This document shows, piece by piece, positions 43,413-54,885 of a DNA stretch of 64,000 nt (position 1 is the first letter of the stretch; every line of letters starts with the position of its first letter). The position numbers and the translations under genes were made by a program. The stretch is from assembly GCA_014529385.2 (NCBI GenBank), contig CM043963.1, forward strand, positions 92,995,912 through 93,059,911, read 5' to 3'. The stretch is from Adiantum capillus-veneris (lineage: Eukaryota > Streptophyta > Polypodiopsida > Polypodiales > Pteridaceae). A model generated the notes under the pieces. It was not told the DNA's origin and did no database searches. It saw only the letters and a program-made list of their open reading frames with translations.

Positions 43413-44773
43413 GATATAGATTCCGTCCTCATAAGCTATTGAGTTGAAGCTCGTTCATCGAGGTGGAAGAGCATTTGAGATGAATGTCCTTAGCCTTCTT
43501 CAATCATTGCAAAATCAAACAACATTGGCACAGTAATTGCATTCTCATATACAATTAAAAAGCATATGCAGTTGTAGGAAGACAATTTGATTGATAACAA
43601 AATTTTAAACCATTTGTCAGCAATAAACATTAAGTTGCAATATAATCAAACGCATAAATAGTTGTAAAGGTACAAAATTAAACAAGTCTGGGGTTGCTAA
43701 TTTAACAATCGAAAGGCACTATAGATCAACTATTAATACCATGGGAAGCTTCTCAATTTTCTCTGGTCAATTAAGTTGTTCAATTGCGAGAGCCAAGTAT
43801 TTCATGTCCGAGGGCTGACTAGAGGCTATCCCTATAGAAGACCTTGTAGTTAAGTTACGATAAAAGGAATTGCTCATGAAATCATCGCCTAGCTTATTTC
43901 CTTTTCTTTGACCCACCAAAGTCTTTTCGCATTGTTTCAATTTTGATGTGTGTGCTTATTTTGTATGCCTTGGGTTTTTTGCTTTTCAAGGAAAAGCGCC
44001 CACATTGGGAACCTCTAGGGCTCTAGTACCATAGGCGATACATGTGAGTGAAGTACCAAATCAAGCTGAGATTTCTCTTCCAGCTAAGATTTTACATTGT
44101 GGCACTTTGATTATTCTTTTGTACGTTTTCAACATTTTAATTTTGTAACTTTGGGGGGTCATATAACACTGTTACCCTTTCCAAGCTCATCACATTAGTA
44201 AACTCCCTTTATAATACTTAAGCTAAAGGTCAATAGAGACTAAGCCCACTAGAAAGCCCTAGTACATTTCACACAATGTTGCTTAAATCAGATTAAGAAC
44301 CTAAGTAACCATTGATTATTAGGAAGGCATTCCCCATGGTATTAAGAGAAGATCTCTAACGCCTAGCTTGGTCAAGCTAGCTTAGTCGGATTGCTTGATT
44401 TTTAAACCTAGAAAAGTGATTATGACAAAAAATTACATTGAATTTAATGTTTGATACTAAGCAAATGTGCTGGATATTATGCTACCAATCACAATTGAAG
44501 CAGACAAACATGGATGCAAAAAGATAAGGGGCAATGCTAATGGACAAGAAACACCTGTTTGTGTTGATGGTCGCGCTTGATTTGAAGTGTGAACGAGAGA
44601 AAGATTCCATGAAGGTCCAAATTCTAACAACAGCAACACGTTCCTGTACACACTAGGAAACACAAAGAATACCTCTAGGAGGCACATCAGTGGGAAAAGG
44701 TACCAACACTTATTGAACACAATTAAAAAACATAAGGAATCCTAACCTAATTATTTGTACTCCCCCTAGAGAG
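43413..44773. other. Gypsy-1 noncoding 3' region
   Basis: AT-rich with no supported ORF. It lies between the last extra ORF and the polypurine tract. Long 3' noncoding stretches are common in Tat/Athila elements. Confidence 0.5.
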
Positions 44774-45232
44774 TCAAGGGAATAGGATATTGTAGAGTTT
44801 GGGGGGAAACCCTAAGGCTAAACCCCTATCCTCGTCGTCAAGAAAAACAAAGTCATCATCCGTGAGACCATATGTGCCATCCGTATAATCATGTGAATCT
44901 TCATCATCATCAGAGATACCAATGTTTACTAAGAAGCTCACTAGACGCCTATAGTCATCTTGGTCAAAAGGATAGGCTTGTGCAATGGGAGATACACTCT
45001 CTACTAAGTATGGATCAATCGTGGTCAAGAGACATATCAGCCATTCTAACTCCTCGAAATTCCTCTCACATGCTAGCGTACCTACCAAATCCCATTCACA
45101 AGCAAGTACCAAAAAGACCATGTGAAACATTTGTGAAAAGTAACGAGGGTACCTCTCACCCAAGGCAGGAATGGATGACTCTAGCTTACTAGCCATATCT
45201 GTACACGCAAATAGATGATGGTTAGAGTGCAA
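44774..45232 (-). CDS. Gypsy-1 extra ORF, 152 residues, unknown
   Basis: I do not recognise this protein. It has an ATG start, a hydrophobic segment near residues 33-47 (YFSQMFHMVFLVLAC), a second near 64-72 and an acidic C-terminal half (GISDDDEDSHDY, LTDDDFVFLDDEDRG). It lies between integrase and the 3' LTR, the place where Athila elements have an env-like ORF, but there is no signal peptide or other env-like evidence. It may be an acquired or decayed fragment. Confidence 0.35.
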   Translation of the reverse strand: MHSNHHLFACTDMASKLESSIPALGERYPRYFSQMFHMVFLVLACEWDLVGTLACERNFEELEWLICLLTTIDPYLVESVSPIAQAYPFDQDDYRRLVSFLVNIGISDDDEDSHDYTDGTYGLTDDDFVFLDDEDRGLALGFPPKLYNILFP

Positions 45233-45745
45233 ATATTACAAGGGTCGTGTTCTTGTGCATAATGTGTTTTTATGATTTTGTGTTATGGCTCTTGCTCTTT
45301 TACTTTTTTATCTTGTTTTTGTGAGTATAAGATATACATTCCCTAAGATTGGAGATTGAGAGGTCAGGGAGGAAGGTTGAGAGGGAAGCAAGTGAATGAT
45401 TGATGTCAACAAACACTCCTCCTTCCTTGGGTATATCATACCTTTTGGAATGATGTCGTCACCTTTTGAAACCAATCGTTCCAAGTTGTTATGGGTGAAG
45501 GCTTTAACCAATAGTTTTCGACTGCCCTATGCATTTCATCTAGTTGTTGCAAGGGTGGTAAGGTACTCTCCCATGATTTTTATTTGCAACATTATTGTAG
45601 GTGGTGAACTTACAACGGGAGGTGCAAGCTCTTTCTTGCTTGTATGGATATGTACAATAGTAGGTGGAGATTGTGTCGAAGCTTCTGTTTCCGTATAGGA
45701 ACTACACGAGAGTAAGAAGCTTCATTTGATTTCCCTATTCCTGAG

Positions 45746-46381
45746 CTAGGTGGAACAAATCGTTCTTTCTTCGGTACCCAAACTATATGGAGCAGGTGTG
45801 TAGCATTCCGTGATTTTTTCCTTTCCGCGATCTTCAATTTGTTTTGGAGCCACAGGATTGAGCTCACATGGCCTCGGTGACAAGTAAGAGCACAATTTAC
45901 GTTTTGGCACCCAGATTTGATCATTTTCTTTATAGTAGCTTTGGGCTTCCAATAGTTTTTGAGGAATCCAACGCAATGTTTCTTTACATTTTTTGGGGCA
46001 AATGGGATGTCTCTTACCAGGCTCCTGTCTTTTAGCACTGGCTATGGTCGCTAAAGAAGCTTTAGGTACCCACTTGTATGTTTTCTTTGTTATATTGGGA
46101 TGGGTCTTGTGTGTCTCAAGCTTTATTTCAACTACATCAATTGAAGCTCTAGAGAGTTGGGCTATGGGGACATATGGTTCAACCTCCAGGACATGCATTG
46201 TTTTTTGTTTTATTTCTTTAAGAGGCAATATCTTAGGGACTATGGCTTGAGTGGTAGGGCTAAGAGTTGGTTTCTGTGTTGTGACACTCCCTATCCCCCA
46301 ATCATTAGTGCATTTGGTGACTATCATCCACGTGCGTCCTAGGTTTATATTACCCTCCATAGTTCCAATAGGCATGACCAA
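45746..46381 (-). CDS. Gypsy-1 extra ORF, 211 residues, W(V/I)P repeats
   Basis: No known family. The protein is basic and Lys/Pro/Thr-rich, with three spaced motifs: KWVPKASL (103-110), RWIPQKLL (137-144) and IWVPKRKL (156-163). Between them lie GKRHPICPKKC and similar basic stretches. It follows the integrase ORF by about 120 bp on the same strand. The internal repetition suggests a real protein rather than a chance frame; a nucleic-acid-binding role would be only a guess. No equivalent can be checked in Gypsy-2 because that element leaves the window first. Confidence 0.45.
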   Translation of the reverse strand: MVMPIGTMEGNINLGRTWMIVTKCTNDWGIGSVTTQKPTLSPTTQAIVPKILPLKEIKQKTMHVLEVEPYVPIAQLSRASIDVVEIKLETHKTHPNITKKTYKWVPKASLATIASAKRQEPGKRHPICPKKCKETLRWIPQKLLEAQSYYKENDQIWVPKRKLCSYLSPRPCELNPVAPKQIEDRGKEKITECYTPAPYSLGTEERTICST

Positions 46382-46507
46382 AAAATCTTGAGCTACAACC
46401 CCATTGTCATAACTAACAGAAGTGTGTTAGATTCCAAAAACCGCAGTCTTTTTCTTGTTGACACCCTTGACTTGGATAATACTCTCAGATAGAGGTGGCT
46501 TCCCTAA

Positions 46508-47985
46508 CTAACACCACACCCCATATGATAGCAGATTATATTTATCACACGTGTCCAATAAAGCGTTATATAGCACTTTTCCATAGGTGTTGCTTAGCTC
46601 AATAGGGTATCGTAGAGGTGTGTCAGAGTCCAACCAATCCTCATTGGTTTCAACGTGGAATGCATGTGTAACTTCAAGGTTACCCTCTTGTTTTCGTCTT
46701 ATGCGTTGTCGTCGCTCCTTAGCCTTAGCTTGAGCTTGTATCTTCTTCAATTCTGTTTGTGCCTTGGATGCCTTTTTTGTATGGATGGCACGTAGCTCCT
46801 CTTGGCTTGAAGGATCATGATATCTTTTAAATTTGCTCCCATTGAGGAATTCAATGGTTTCAACTCCATCAAGAGTCTCCACACGAACGGTTCCTTGTGG
46901 AGTGATCTCACATACTCTATATGGTCCTTTTCCCGCATATTTCAACTTTTTCTTTTCGTTACACACTCCATACATAAGGACTTTATCACTAACATTGATA
47001 TCTTTGTTCTTTAGATGATGGTCAAACCATTTCTTCCTCCTATCTTTCTCCACAAGTGCATTTTGCACAGCTAATTGCCTCTCTTCATCTAGCCTTTCAA
47101 GGATATATAATCGCTCAACTAAGGGGTTACCATCCCAAACTTCTTGAGAAGCTACTCGAAGACTAGGAATGACAAACTCCCATGGCATAACCGCTTCTTG
47201 GCCATACACCATCTTAAAAGGCGTGCTGTTAATGGCAACTTTGTATGTAGTACGATAAGCCCATAGAGCTGATGTAAGCTTTAAATACCAATATGTGCGA
47301 TGGGCTTCCACCGTTTTGGTCAAGATAGAGATTAAGGTCTTGCTGGTGCTCTCAGCTTGGCCATTTGCTTGTGGATAATAAGTTGTGGACTTATGGTGAG
47401 CTATCATAAAGTTGGTAGTGAGTTCTTTTATTACTCCATTTATAAAATGAGTACCATTGTCACTCACAATCTCAAAGGGACAACCAAATTTTGTAATAAT
47501 GTTCTCAAAGAGAAACTTGGCAGTTGACCTCCCATCGGCCTTACGCGTCTCCCTGGCTTCCGTCCACTTTGTCACATAGTCAGTGGCAACGATAATATAT
47601 CGAGATTGAGTGCTACGAGTTGTCGGACTAATTGGGCCTACAAAGTCCAAACCCCATTTTTGAAATGGTTGAGTTACTTTAACAGGATGTAAGGGCATTT
47701 CATCATTTTGTTGTGTGATCTTGTAACGTTGGCATTCATCACATCCTTTTGCAAAAAGTGATGCATCCTGGAATAAGGTAGGCCACCAATAGCCTGATTG
47801 CAACACCTTTCTAGCTGTTAGTTCCCCTGAGAAATGTCCTTCGGCTATGGCCATGTGGGCTTCTTGCAGTATGTATAAATACTCATCCTCACAGGCACAA
47901 CGTCTAAGAATATCATCCTTACCAAGCCTATAGAGAGTTCCTGCAATGAGAGAGTAAGGCTCACATGCTTTTAACAGTTTTCGAG
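46508..47985 (-). CDS. Gypsy-1 integrase
   Basis: Inserts the cDNA into the host genome. The long open frame is 47854-46508 (448 residues), and in-frame sequence upstream extends it. HMAIAEGHFSGELTARKV..GCDECQRYK supplies the HHCC zinc-binding domain, with the first His just at the start. The core DDE triad is in GLDFVGP, VSDNGTHF and NGQAESTSK. YGQEAVMPWE and the GPYRV segment mark the C-terminal domain; no chromodomain is seen. After about residue 300 a charged tail (KAQTELKKIQAQAKAKERRQR) follows, which is unusually long. It is separated from RNase H by a frameshift near 48015. By these motifs it is the best preserved protein of the element. Confidence 0.9.
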
Positions 47986-48480
47986 CTATGTCCTTACGAA
48001 GCTCTTTGGGTGGAAACCATTAACTAGAAAGTTCACAATCTTCTCACTCCATCCAGGTATGGTTTTGACTAGGAATAGGGGCAACTCATCATCGACTCCA
48101 GTAGGGGCTTCACCATAGGATATGCGAGACAAATGATCCGCCATGACATGTCTTTTACCAGGTCTCACCACAACGGTAAAATTAAACTCAAGGAGAATTA
48201 ACAAGCATTGTGTAATTCTTCCCGTGGAACAAGGTTTATTTACTAAATACAACAAGGTTTGATGATCAACATAGAAAACAAACTTGTTGGCCAGAAGGTA
48301 GTAGCAAAATTTCATCACTGCATAAATCATACCTAAACCTTCTCGCTCTATAGTGGTGTAGTTTCTCTCGGCATCATTCAATTGATGACTTGCAAAGCTA
48401 ATGGGGCTGTCCAGTTTATGTTCTCCCGGTTGAGCTTAGAACACACCCAATAGCAAAGTTCGATGCATCAATATGCACAT
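47986..48480 (-). pseudogene. Gypsy-1 RNase H
   Basis: HVHIDASNFAIGCVLSS (about 48480-48430) provides the first catalytic Asp. After a frame change, ERNYTTIEREGLGMIYAV gives the Glu, and YVDHQTLLYLV the next Asp. HVMADHLSRI is the downstream DxLSR motif. It degrades RNA in the RNA/DNA hybrid. Frameshifts near 48410 and 48015 separate it from RT and integrase. Confidence 0.85.
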
Positions 48481-49499
48481 GGGAAATTACATTCCAATCG
48501 GGCACTCGTAGAATAGGAGCGCTAGTCAAGGTCTTTTTCAATGACTCATAAGCATGGTCACACTCCATGGTCCATTGGAACTCAATAAGAAGCTTGTACA
48601 AAGGACGAGCTATCTCGGCAAAGTTTAAAATAAACTGTCGGTAATAACCAACATGACCCATGAACCTTTGAACTCCTTTATAGTTTGTAGGTGGTGGCAA
48701 TTCAGCAATGGCTTTAATTTTGCTCTCATCTATGGAAATCCCATTTTTGGACACTATATGCCATAAGATGACTCCATGTTTAACCCAAAATTGGCATTTG
48801 AAAGGATTTAAGGAGATGCAATACAATCTGCACTTCTCAAACACTTTTTGTAAGCATGATAGATGTTCTTTCCAAGAGGAATAAACAAAAAGTTCATCTA
48901 AGAACGCTTCGCAAAACTCCCTCAAATATTCTCTAAAAGCAGTGTTTATCAATCTTGAAAGGTAGTAGGGGCATTGGTTAAGCCAAAAGCCATAACACGA
49001 AATGCGACACTCCAAATTCGGTTATAAAGGATGTTTTAGCTTGGTCCTCAAGCACAATTGTGATTTGATTGTAGCCAGAGTACCCATCTAAAAAGCTATA
49101 AGCTTCCTTTCCTGCAACTCTTTCAAGCACATGTTCTGAATATGGCAAGGGATAATGGTCCCTCTTAGTGGCGGCATTGACCTTCTTGAGATCCATGCAC
49201 ACTCTGAGTTTCCCATTCTTTTTTGGCATAATCACTATTGGAGACACCCATTCTGAGTGCTCAATAGAGTATATGAATCCACATTTCACAAGCTTTTCAA
49301 TCTCTTCTTGAACGATTTTTGCATCTTTAGGATTCATTGGGTAGGGTCGTTGCTGAACTGGTTTAGCCATGCTATTCATGGGGATTGTGTGTTGCACCAC
49401 GGAAGGTGGAACACCTTTTATATCATGATATGTCCAGGCAATTATATCCCTGAATTCCTTGAGAAGTTCTTTAAGTACACACTCCTCAGTCTTTGTCAA
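48416..49499 (-). pseudogene. Gypsy-1 reverse transcriptase
   Basis: The first frame, 49499-48978, has RPYPMNPKDAKIVQEEIEKL, WVSPIVIMPKKNGKLRVCMD, NAATKRDHYPLP and SFLDGYSGYNQITI (motif A, catalytic Asp). The second frame, 49015-48416, has INTAFREYLREFC, FLDELFVYSS (motif C), ISKNGISIDESK-like and FMGHVGYYRQFI. Motif C reads FLDE where FLDD is expected; Gypsy-2 has FLDD at the same place. The frameshift near 49000 falls between motifs A and C. The enzyme is almost certainly inactive. Confidence 0.9.
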
Positions 49500-50389
49500 A
49501 TCTTGGGCAATGAAAATAGGTTTGGACTCCTCTCTTGGATATGTAACTCTATTTCCTTAACTATAGTTGGACCGTCATAGACTCCATTGCTCCCATCGAT
49601 AGGTTTTCTTTGAGCCTTTGTATACACAACCTTATGTTCCTCTGTGGTATATGATTTGAAATGTTCAGGTGCAGGGTGTAAGTTTGTGGGGTCCTGTTGT
49701 TCTGTGGATTGTGATTTCACTTCCAATTCCTTTTGTTGTTGAGCTAACTCTCGATTTTGTTGTCTCCTTATGGTACGACTCAACGTTGGCTTCTCTATAG
49801 TCTCTAGTTGTGTGATGTCAATGGGTTGTGGACTACACCACATAACGCTTTGAAGGTATTCACCCCACTTATCTACCAACTTTCAATGAGCATCACATGC
49901 CCCTATATAATTAAGCCATTATGCGGTAGATTTCTTTTCATTTATTCTCACACACACATTTTCTTGATATCATCGCCTCTTATATCTCTTACTCTTCTTG
50001 TCTAATTTTCGATTATAACTGATCTCTAGTGAAGAGTCACTAGATGAATTGCTTCTTGTGTCTTCTGCTCCCTTGGATAGATTGTCATCTGGGGTACCAC
50101 TGGGCCCTGAATGGTTTGTACCCACATTTGCACTAAGATTTAACTCAGATTATTCATCCTCAGAGTCAATTTCACTTGATGATTCTGACCCCAAATCGTG
50201 TGGGCTATACTCTTGTGAGGCGCTACTGGTTCCAATGCTAGTCAAACCTTCATCTTGTAGGTGATCAGAAGCTATATGCATGGTTTCACCTGAATCAGAA
50301 TCCTCTTCAGCGTCGTTCATATATACAAGGTCGTCGCCAGTCCTTATGTTGGTCTTTGAACTGGGGTCTGACTTCACTGCTTTTTGCAA
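49496..50389 (-). pseudogene. Gypsy-1 linker between gag and RT, protease missing
   Basis: Pieces at 50389-50150 (acidic, MNDAEEDSDSGETMHIAS) and 49879-49496 (KWGEYLQSVMWCSPQPIDI, then KAQRKPIDGSNGVYDGPTI) match Gypsy-2 62560-62702 and 62980-63300. The Gypsy-2 interval of about 61735-62570, which carries the protease remnant, is absent: the sequence jumps from TCAGGTGAAACCATG to CATATAGCTTCTGATC. The function of the conserved linker is unknown. Confidence 0.75.
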
Positions 50390-51108
50390 TCTCTTCCTTC
50401 GTGTTTTCTTTTTTTTTTTCTGAGATTGGGCAATTGATGCCGTGTCTCTTTCCTCAAGAATATAATTTTGTTTTGGAGCATCTATCGTGTGAGTACGTTT
50501 ACTGGTACCACAGGTGTACTTTGTGATGGCTCCTTGGTAAGCTCAATCAAGTTTAATGGCATGATCTTTGGTGCATTTGGATTATTTGGACATTGGAAAA
50601 TCAAATGATCTATGCCACATCAATTACACATGAGTATCGGCATTGTAGACGTGCTCGCTTGATTGGTTTGCATTAGTGTGGCGTTCTTTTGTAGCCTAAT
50701 AGGACACTTGGCCACACAATGCAGACCTCCACACTCATAGCATTGAAGAGGTGGTCTCTTAGCAGTGAATTGATATTTTGGCCTCTTGCATCAAGACCAG
50801 CTCATGATACACAGGTTTGACTTGTCCCCAATAGTCCTCCATGCAGTATTGTGGACTTTCTTCAAGCACATCCATCCCATAGGCAATATTAGGATCTATA
50901 TCTTCCTCACAGCCTTCCAAACATGCAATAGATGACTCACAACCCACTTGATTCACAAAAGTGACTCTCGGATGTGGTGGTTGCAGTCCTAGAACTGGAG
51001 GTGGTAAGGGTGTTGTTTGAACAACTTTTGGGCCCTAGGGACCATGTGTTGTGCTATTTGTTCAAGAGGTGGGGCTGGCATCAATGCAGGCACTCGAGGT
51101 GTGTTTGT

Positions 51109-53586
51109 CTATGCTAAGGTTGGTCTATTGGCCATCACGCGCTTAAATACTATGCAATCCTTAGCTTGATGACCATACCTCCCACATGCATTGCAATTCC
51201 CATTGAATTTTACTCTAAAAGTAGGGCATTCACTGGTACTATGTGGTCCATAGCATACTAAGCACCATTGTTGCTCCCTTCTTGGATACATATGATTGTT
51301 TTGAAGAGCACGATTGTCTCTAAGACTCTCTTGAATAGCCTTGGTGAGGTCTGCTAAAGTCATCTCACATATCTTTGGCTCCTTAGCAATAGGCTTTAGG
51401 GTCATTGGCTGATGCCCCGATGCTTGCGAGCTAATAGATTTAGGCTCAACGGACACTCTTTCTCCTTGAATCATTAAATTATCCTCCAATTGGATCGCAT
51501 TGATGGTGTCTCCTTCCCAAGTGGTGATACCTCTAATGAATAGGCCATTGTAGATCCTCATGTCGTAATCCCCTGATGAATCTATCAAGAAATTGATTAT
51601 TATTGAAGCACTCATTTGGATTACAACAAGAATTCAAATGCTTCAAGTGACTAATAAAGTCTCTCACCGACTCTCCTTCCTCTCGTTGGGCTTTCTGGAG
51701 CTGAGAGGCTACACCCCAAAGCACTCCCTCTCGTATGTATTCTTTCAAGAATAGTCTCCTAAGACTAGGGTAAATCGTTTTTTCTTCCACCCTTAGGGTT
51801 CTATACCAATCCCCAGCCTTTCCACTTAAGGTTAGGCTTAAAGCATTACTCTTATGCAGATCATTGTGTTCTCCTAGAGAATCACATATTTGTTCGAACA
51901 CTTCGATATGCTTTCTCACATCCCCGTCTCCACTAAATTTTTGTGTGAGCTTGCCTATTTGTATTGCCTTACTTCTAGGCTCTCTATCAGGCGTGTTATG
52001 CATATTCTCAGCGATAGATCGATCGATAGCTTGAGCAAATGTTGCCAAGTCACCTAAGTGAGCAGGCATCATGGGTGAAGACGCTCCAGAGACTACATGT
52101 GGAGTAGGTATTGGCATTGGGCTTGGCGCATAGGAAGCCCTTGTGTTCCACGTTTGGTATGGTGTTGTGCCATGTGGTAGCCCAAAGTTCATATGGGTGG
52201 CCTTGGGCATAGCAAACATCGGATGCGACATGCTAATGCTAGCCGATATGGTCCCATGGAAATAAGATCTTGGGTGTTGTGGTTGTGGAGCACAGGTAGT
52301 TGAAACATGGGAGGGGTAGGAATTACATGAGTATGAGGATACATGGGTGTATATAATTGGTACACACTTGTAGGTACTGTAGCAGACATTGAGCTACCAT
52401 GTAGCGGTGCTTTACTAACAAATGAGGTCCATGGCGTGTTACTCTGCATGCCCATCATTGGGGTAGGCATGGTAGCCGTGGTGTCATCAACGGAAAGATG
52501 AGCTAGACTTGGAAAGGTAAAGCTATCACTTGTGGGCTCAGATTGCACTGAGACCCCTGGTGAAACAACATATGGAGGATCCATTGGACTTACCGAGGGA
52601 GTCTCCATTTGTGATAAGGTCGGTTGTTTAGCCTTCGTTGTATCCAAGAATCTCATGAGACCCGTTGAAGGCATGTGGATCCCCTTGTTCTGTCTCTCTA
52701 GCTCAATAACCCTATGGATGACCTCACAAACTCTTTGTTGTTGATCCTCCACACTAATAGCACCCGTTGTGGATTGTAGGACATCTAACCAACCCACGTG
52801 ATAAGTGTGACATGTGTATAGGTTTCCGTTTGTATACTCCCAGTTCTCATTTAGGAACGCTCCATCTAAGCTTGAGGTGCTATGGGTGTCCTTTGAACTA
52901 GATGCAATGTGGCTCTCTATGGGTTGACCCTTAGTGGTCGCTAATTCCAGAGCACTCGATTGATCTCCTAGCAAAGATATTGACATAGGAGCGTTTGCTT
53001 GCAACTGTCTTTGTTGCTCCGCCTTGCGTAAGCTCTCGATTTCCTTTTCCCTAGCCGTAATGATATATCTCTCAACCTCTTGCACTTCAGCAAGGCTTCT
53101 ACCATCATGTAATATAATCTCAGAGGGGAGTAGTTCTGAAGAGTCAGGGGGTGCAGTGAATGGAGTATTCACGTGCACATTCTCTACAGGCATAAGGTCT
53201 ACGTAGGTCATAAATGGAGAATTTACTTCCCCACCCCCCTCATTTACATCATTAGCTCCATGTTTGAAGCAAGTGGCTCTACTAAAGGTTTCCTTCAAGC
53301 GGCTAAGCACATTCGGCCTCGACCGTGGGCCCATGGCATGCATGTCTTGGATTGAGCTATCAGGATTAGACATTGGGAAACCGTCCATGACGTCGTAGTC
53401 AGAGGAAGAGTCACTAGCCGCTATGTTTGGCTCTTGGTTTGTACTACCTTGGGTCTCCACCGAGGACCCGGAACCTAAGGTAGGTGGATAATGAGAACTC
53501 GCGTAAGTCGAAATTCTCTCTAGTTGCTCCGTCTCTAGCACATGACTAGAGCGCAGATGCATGTGCCTTTGGCACCCTACAAGCAT
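51109..53586 (-). pseudogene. Gypsy-1 gag
   Basis: Structural protein of the virus-like particle. The frame 53586-52189 holds a long Ser/Thr/Pro-rich N-terminal region (start chosen at MLVGCQRHMHLRSSHV because Gypsy-2 is similar from HLRSSHV-like sequence on). A 1-bp loss near 52310 relative to Gypsy-2 moves coding to 52231-51533, which contains the gag core (GKLTQKFSGDGDVRKHIEVF, AGDWYRTLRVEEKT, LFLKEYIREGVL). Another change leads to 51615-51109 with two zinc knuckles: CLVCYGPHSTSEC (CX2CX3HX4C) and CNACGRYGHQAKDC (CX2CX4HX4C). A third cysteine-rich segment follows near 50730. It is defective through frameshifts. Confidence 0.85.
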
Positions 53587-53868
53587 CGGTGAATAACCTC
53601 GAAGGTTAACCGCTTACTTTTTTACGCGTCTGTTTTCACTCGTTTTTTGATTTTTTTTAATGATCGGTTTTTTTATAAAAGTGTGTGATTGCTCGAAACG
53701 AACATATTTCTCAGAGGTTGTGAGGTCACCTAAAGCTCCGTTGGTCCTCAAAAAGGTCGATTTTTAGCTACGTGTGAGGCTAAAATACGTAATTTTAAAG
53801 GGTAACTGAGGCTTGAGCCTGAGTGTGAGCTTGGTCTTGGGTCTGAGGGATATTCCCGATCCCGTTCC

Positions 53869-53921
<53 letters not shown>

Positions 53922-54277
53922 ATAAGGTCGCCACGGCCGCGTTGTACGCACGAGCACACACACCTCACCTACCTACTTACAACTAATACAACTACTGTTA
54001 CACACTAACACACTACGACAGTAACTCATTAGCTCTAACAGATCTACTTACTACTTACTATACTTTACACAGAACTAGTTATGGATTTACTACCTTAATC
54101 CTAACACCTTATCACAGAAAAAACACAATACCTTTCAATTCCTTATTAACAAAACAATACACAGCAGCAAAACAAACTCCTTCTCAACACACACACCTTC
54201 CTTCTCTACCTTTCCTACAATTGAAATTGCACCACAAAGAAGCACAGAGTGCCATTCAAGCTTAGTGTATAGAATTT
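53587..54277. other. Gypsy-1 untranslated leader with (TA)n
   Basis: No ORF of interest. A (TA)n tract lies at 53876-53919. The rest is the leader between primer site and gag. Confidence 0.7.
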
Positions 54278-54294
54278 CCCCGACAGCGGCACCA
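54278..54294 (-). promoter_or_regulatory. Gypsy-1 primer-binding site, tRNA-Asp-like
   Basis: Four bases inside the 5' LTR end the minus strand reads TGGTGCCGCTGTCGGGG. This is close to TGGCGCCGTTGCCGGGG, the complement of plant tRNA-Asp 3' ends used by Athila-type elements. Confidence 0.8.
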
Positions 54295-54298
54295 AAAA

Positions 54299-54850
54299 TG
54301 TGCGCATTTGTCACACGTGTCAATGCAAGGGACTTGTCAATACATTGTGTGCGAGTCACAATGGCTCCAAGCACGCAACTAGCCTAAACTAGTAGCTCAA
54401 AGATGACGATGGTGTGTCACTCACTGCTCTACGCTTGCTGTCATGGAGGATTCCTTGCCCCGAAGAAGAGGGAGACGCCGCTACGCCGCGCTCAACTGCC
54501 TCGCTGCCGTTGTGCCTCCGTCGCAATGCTCGATCATACACACTCTCTCTCATGCATACACACACACAAGGAGATGAAGAAGAAGAAGATGGAGATGGAG
54601 CAAGAGCACTCTTCAATTGCACAAATGAAAGAATGAGTGAATTTTAGGTTTAGTTGACTTTTATATGAGCTTGTCCCATTCACACTTGGGCGCCCAGGCT
54701 TAGCCAACTAATCCCTTGAATGTTCCAGTTAGAGTGCACCTCTCATCGACGATCACTCTTACCATTTTCCTATTGGACCGACAAGCCCCGTACCTGACTC
54801 TAACATACGACGTCCGTCTTAGGTGATAGGAATGTGCGTGAGGGTTAACA
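54299..54850 (-). repeat. Gypsy-1 5' LTR
   Basis: Pairs with 42796-43398. Minus-strand CATATAAAAG near 54659-54668 is a likely TATA box. It is followed 3' (plus-strand view) by TSD TTGCC. Confidence 0.93.
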
Positions 54851-54885
54851 TTGCCATAAGTTTTATTGTCACATCCTCTTGAACT

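Larger units (their letters stand above)
42796..54850 (-). mobile_element. Gypsy-1: Tat/Athila-type LTR retrotransposon, ~12 kb
   Basis: LTRs at 42796-43398 and 54299-54850 (TGTTAACC...CACA on the minus strand), with the 5-bp target duplication TTGCC at 42791-42795 and 54851-54855. Internal order on the minus strand is primer site, gag with zinc knuckles, acidic linker, RT, RNase H, integrase, extra ORFs, polypurine tract. RT-RNaseH before integrase marks it as Gypsy (Metaviridae). The LDGYSGYNQI motif and the tRNA-Asp-like primer site point to the Tat/Athila group. It carries several frameshifts and has no protease region, so it is defective. Confidence 0.93.

Noticed and set aside
45396..46342. 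Plus-strand ORFs within Gypsy-1 (45396-45698, 45993-46250, 46157-46342)
   Set aside because: Antisense shadows of the Gypsy-1 extra ORFs, with no family resemblance.
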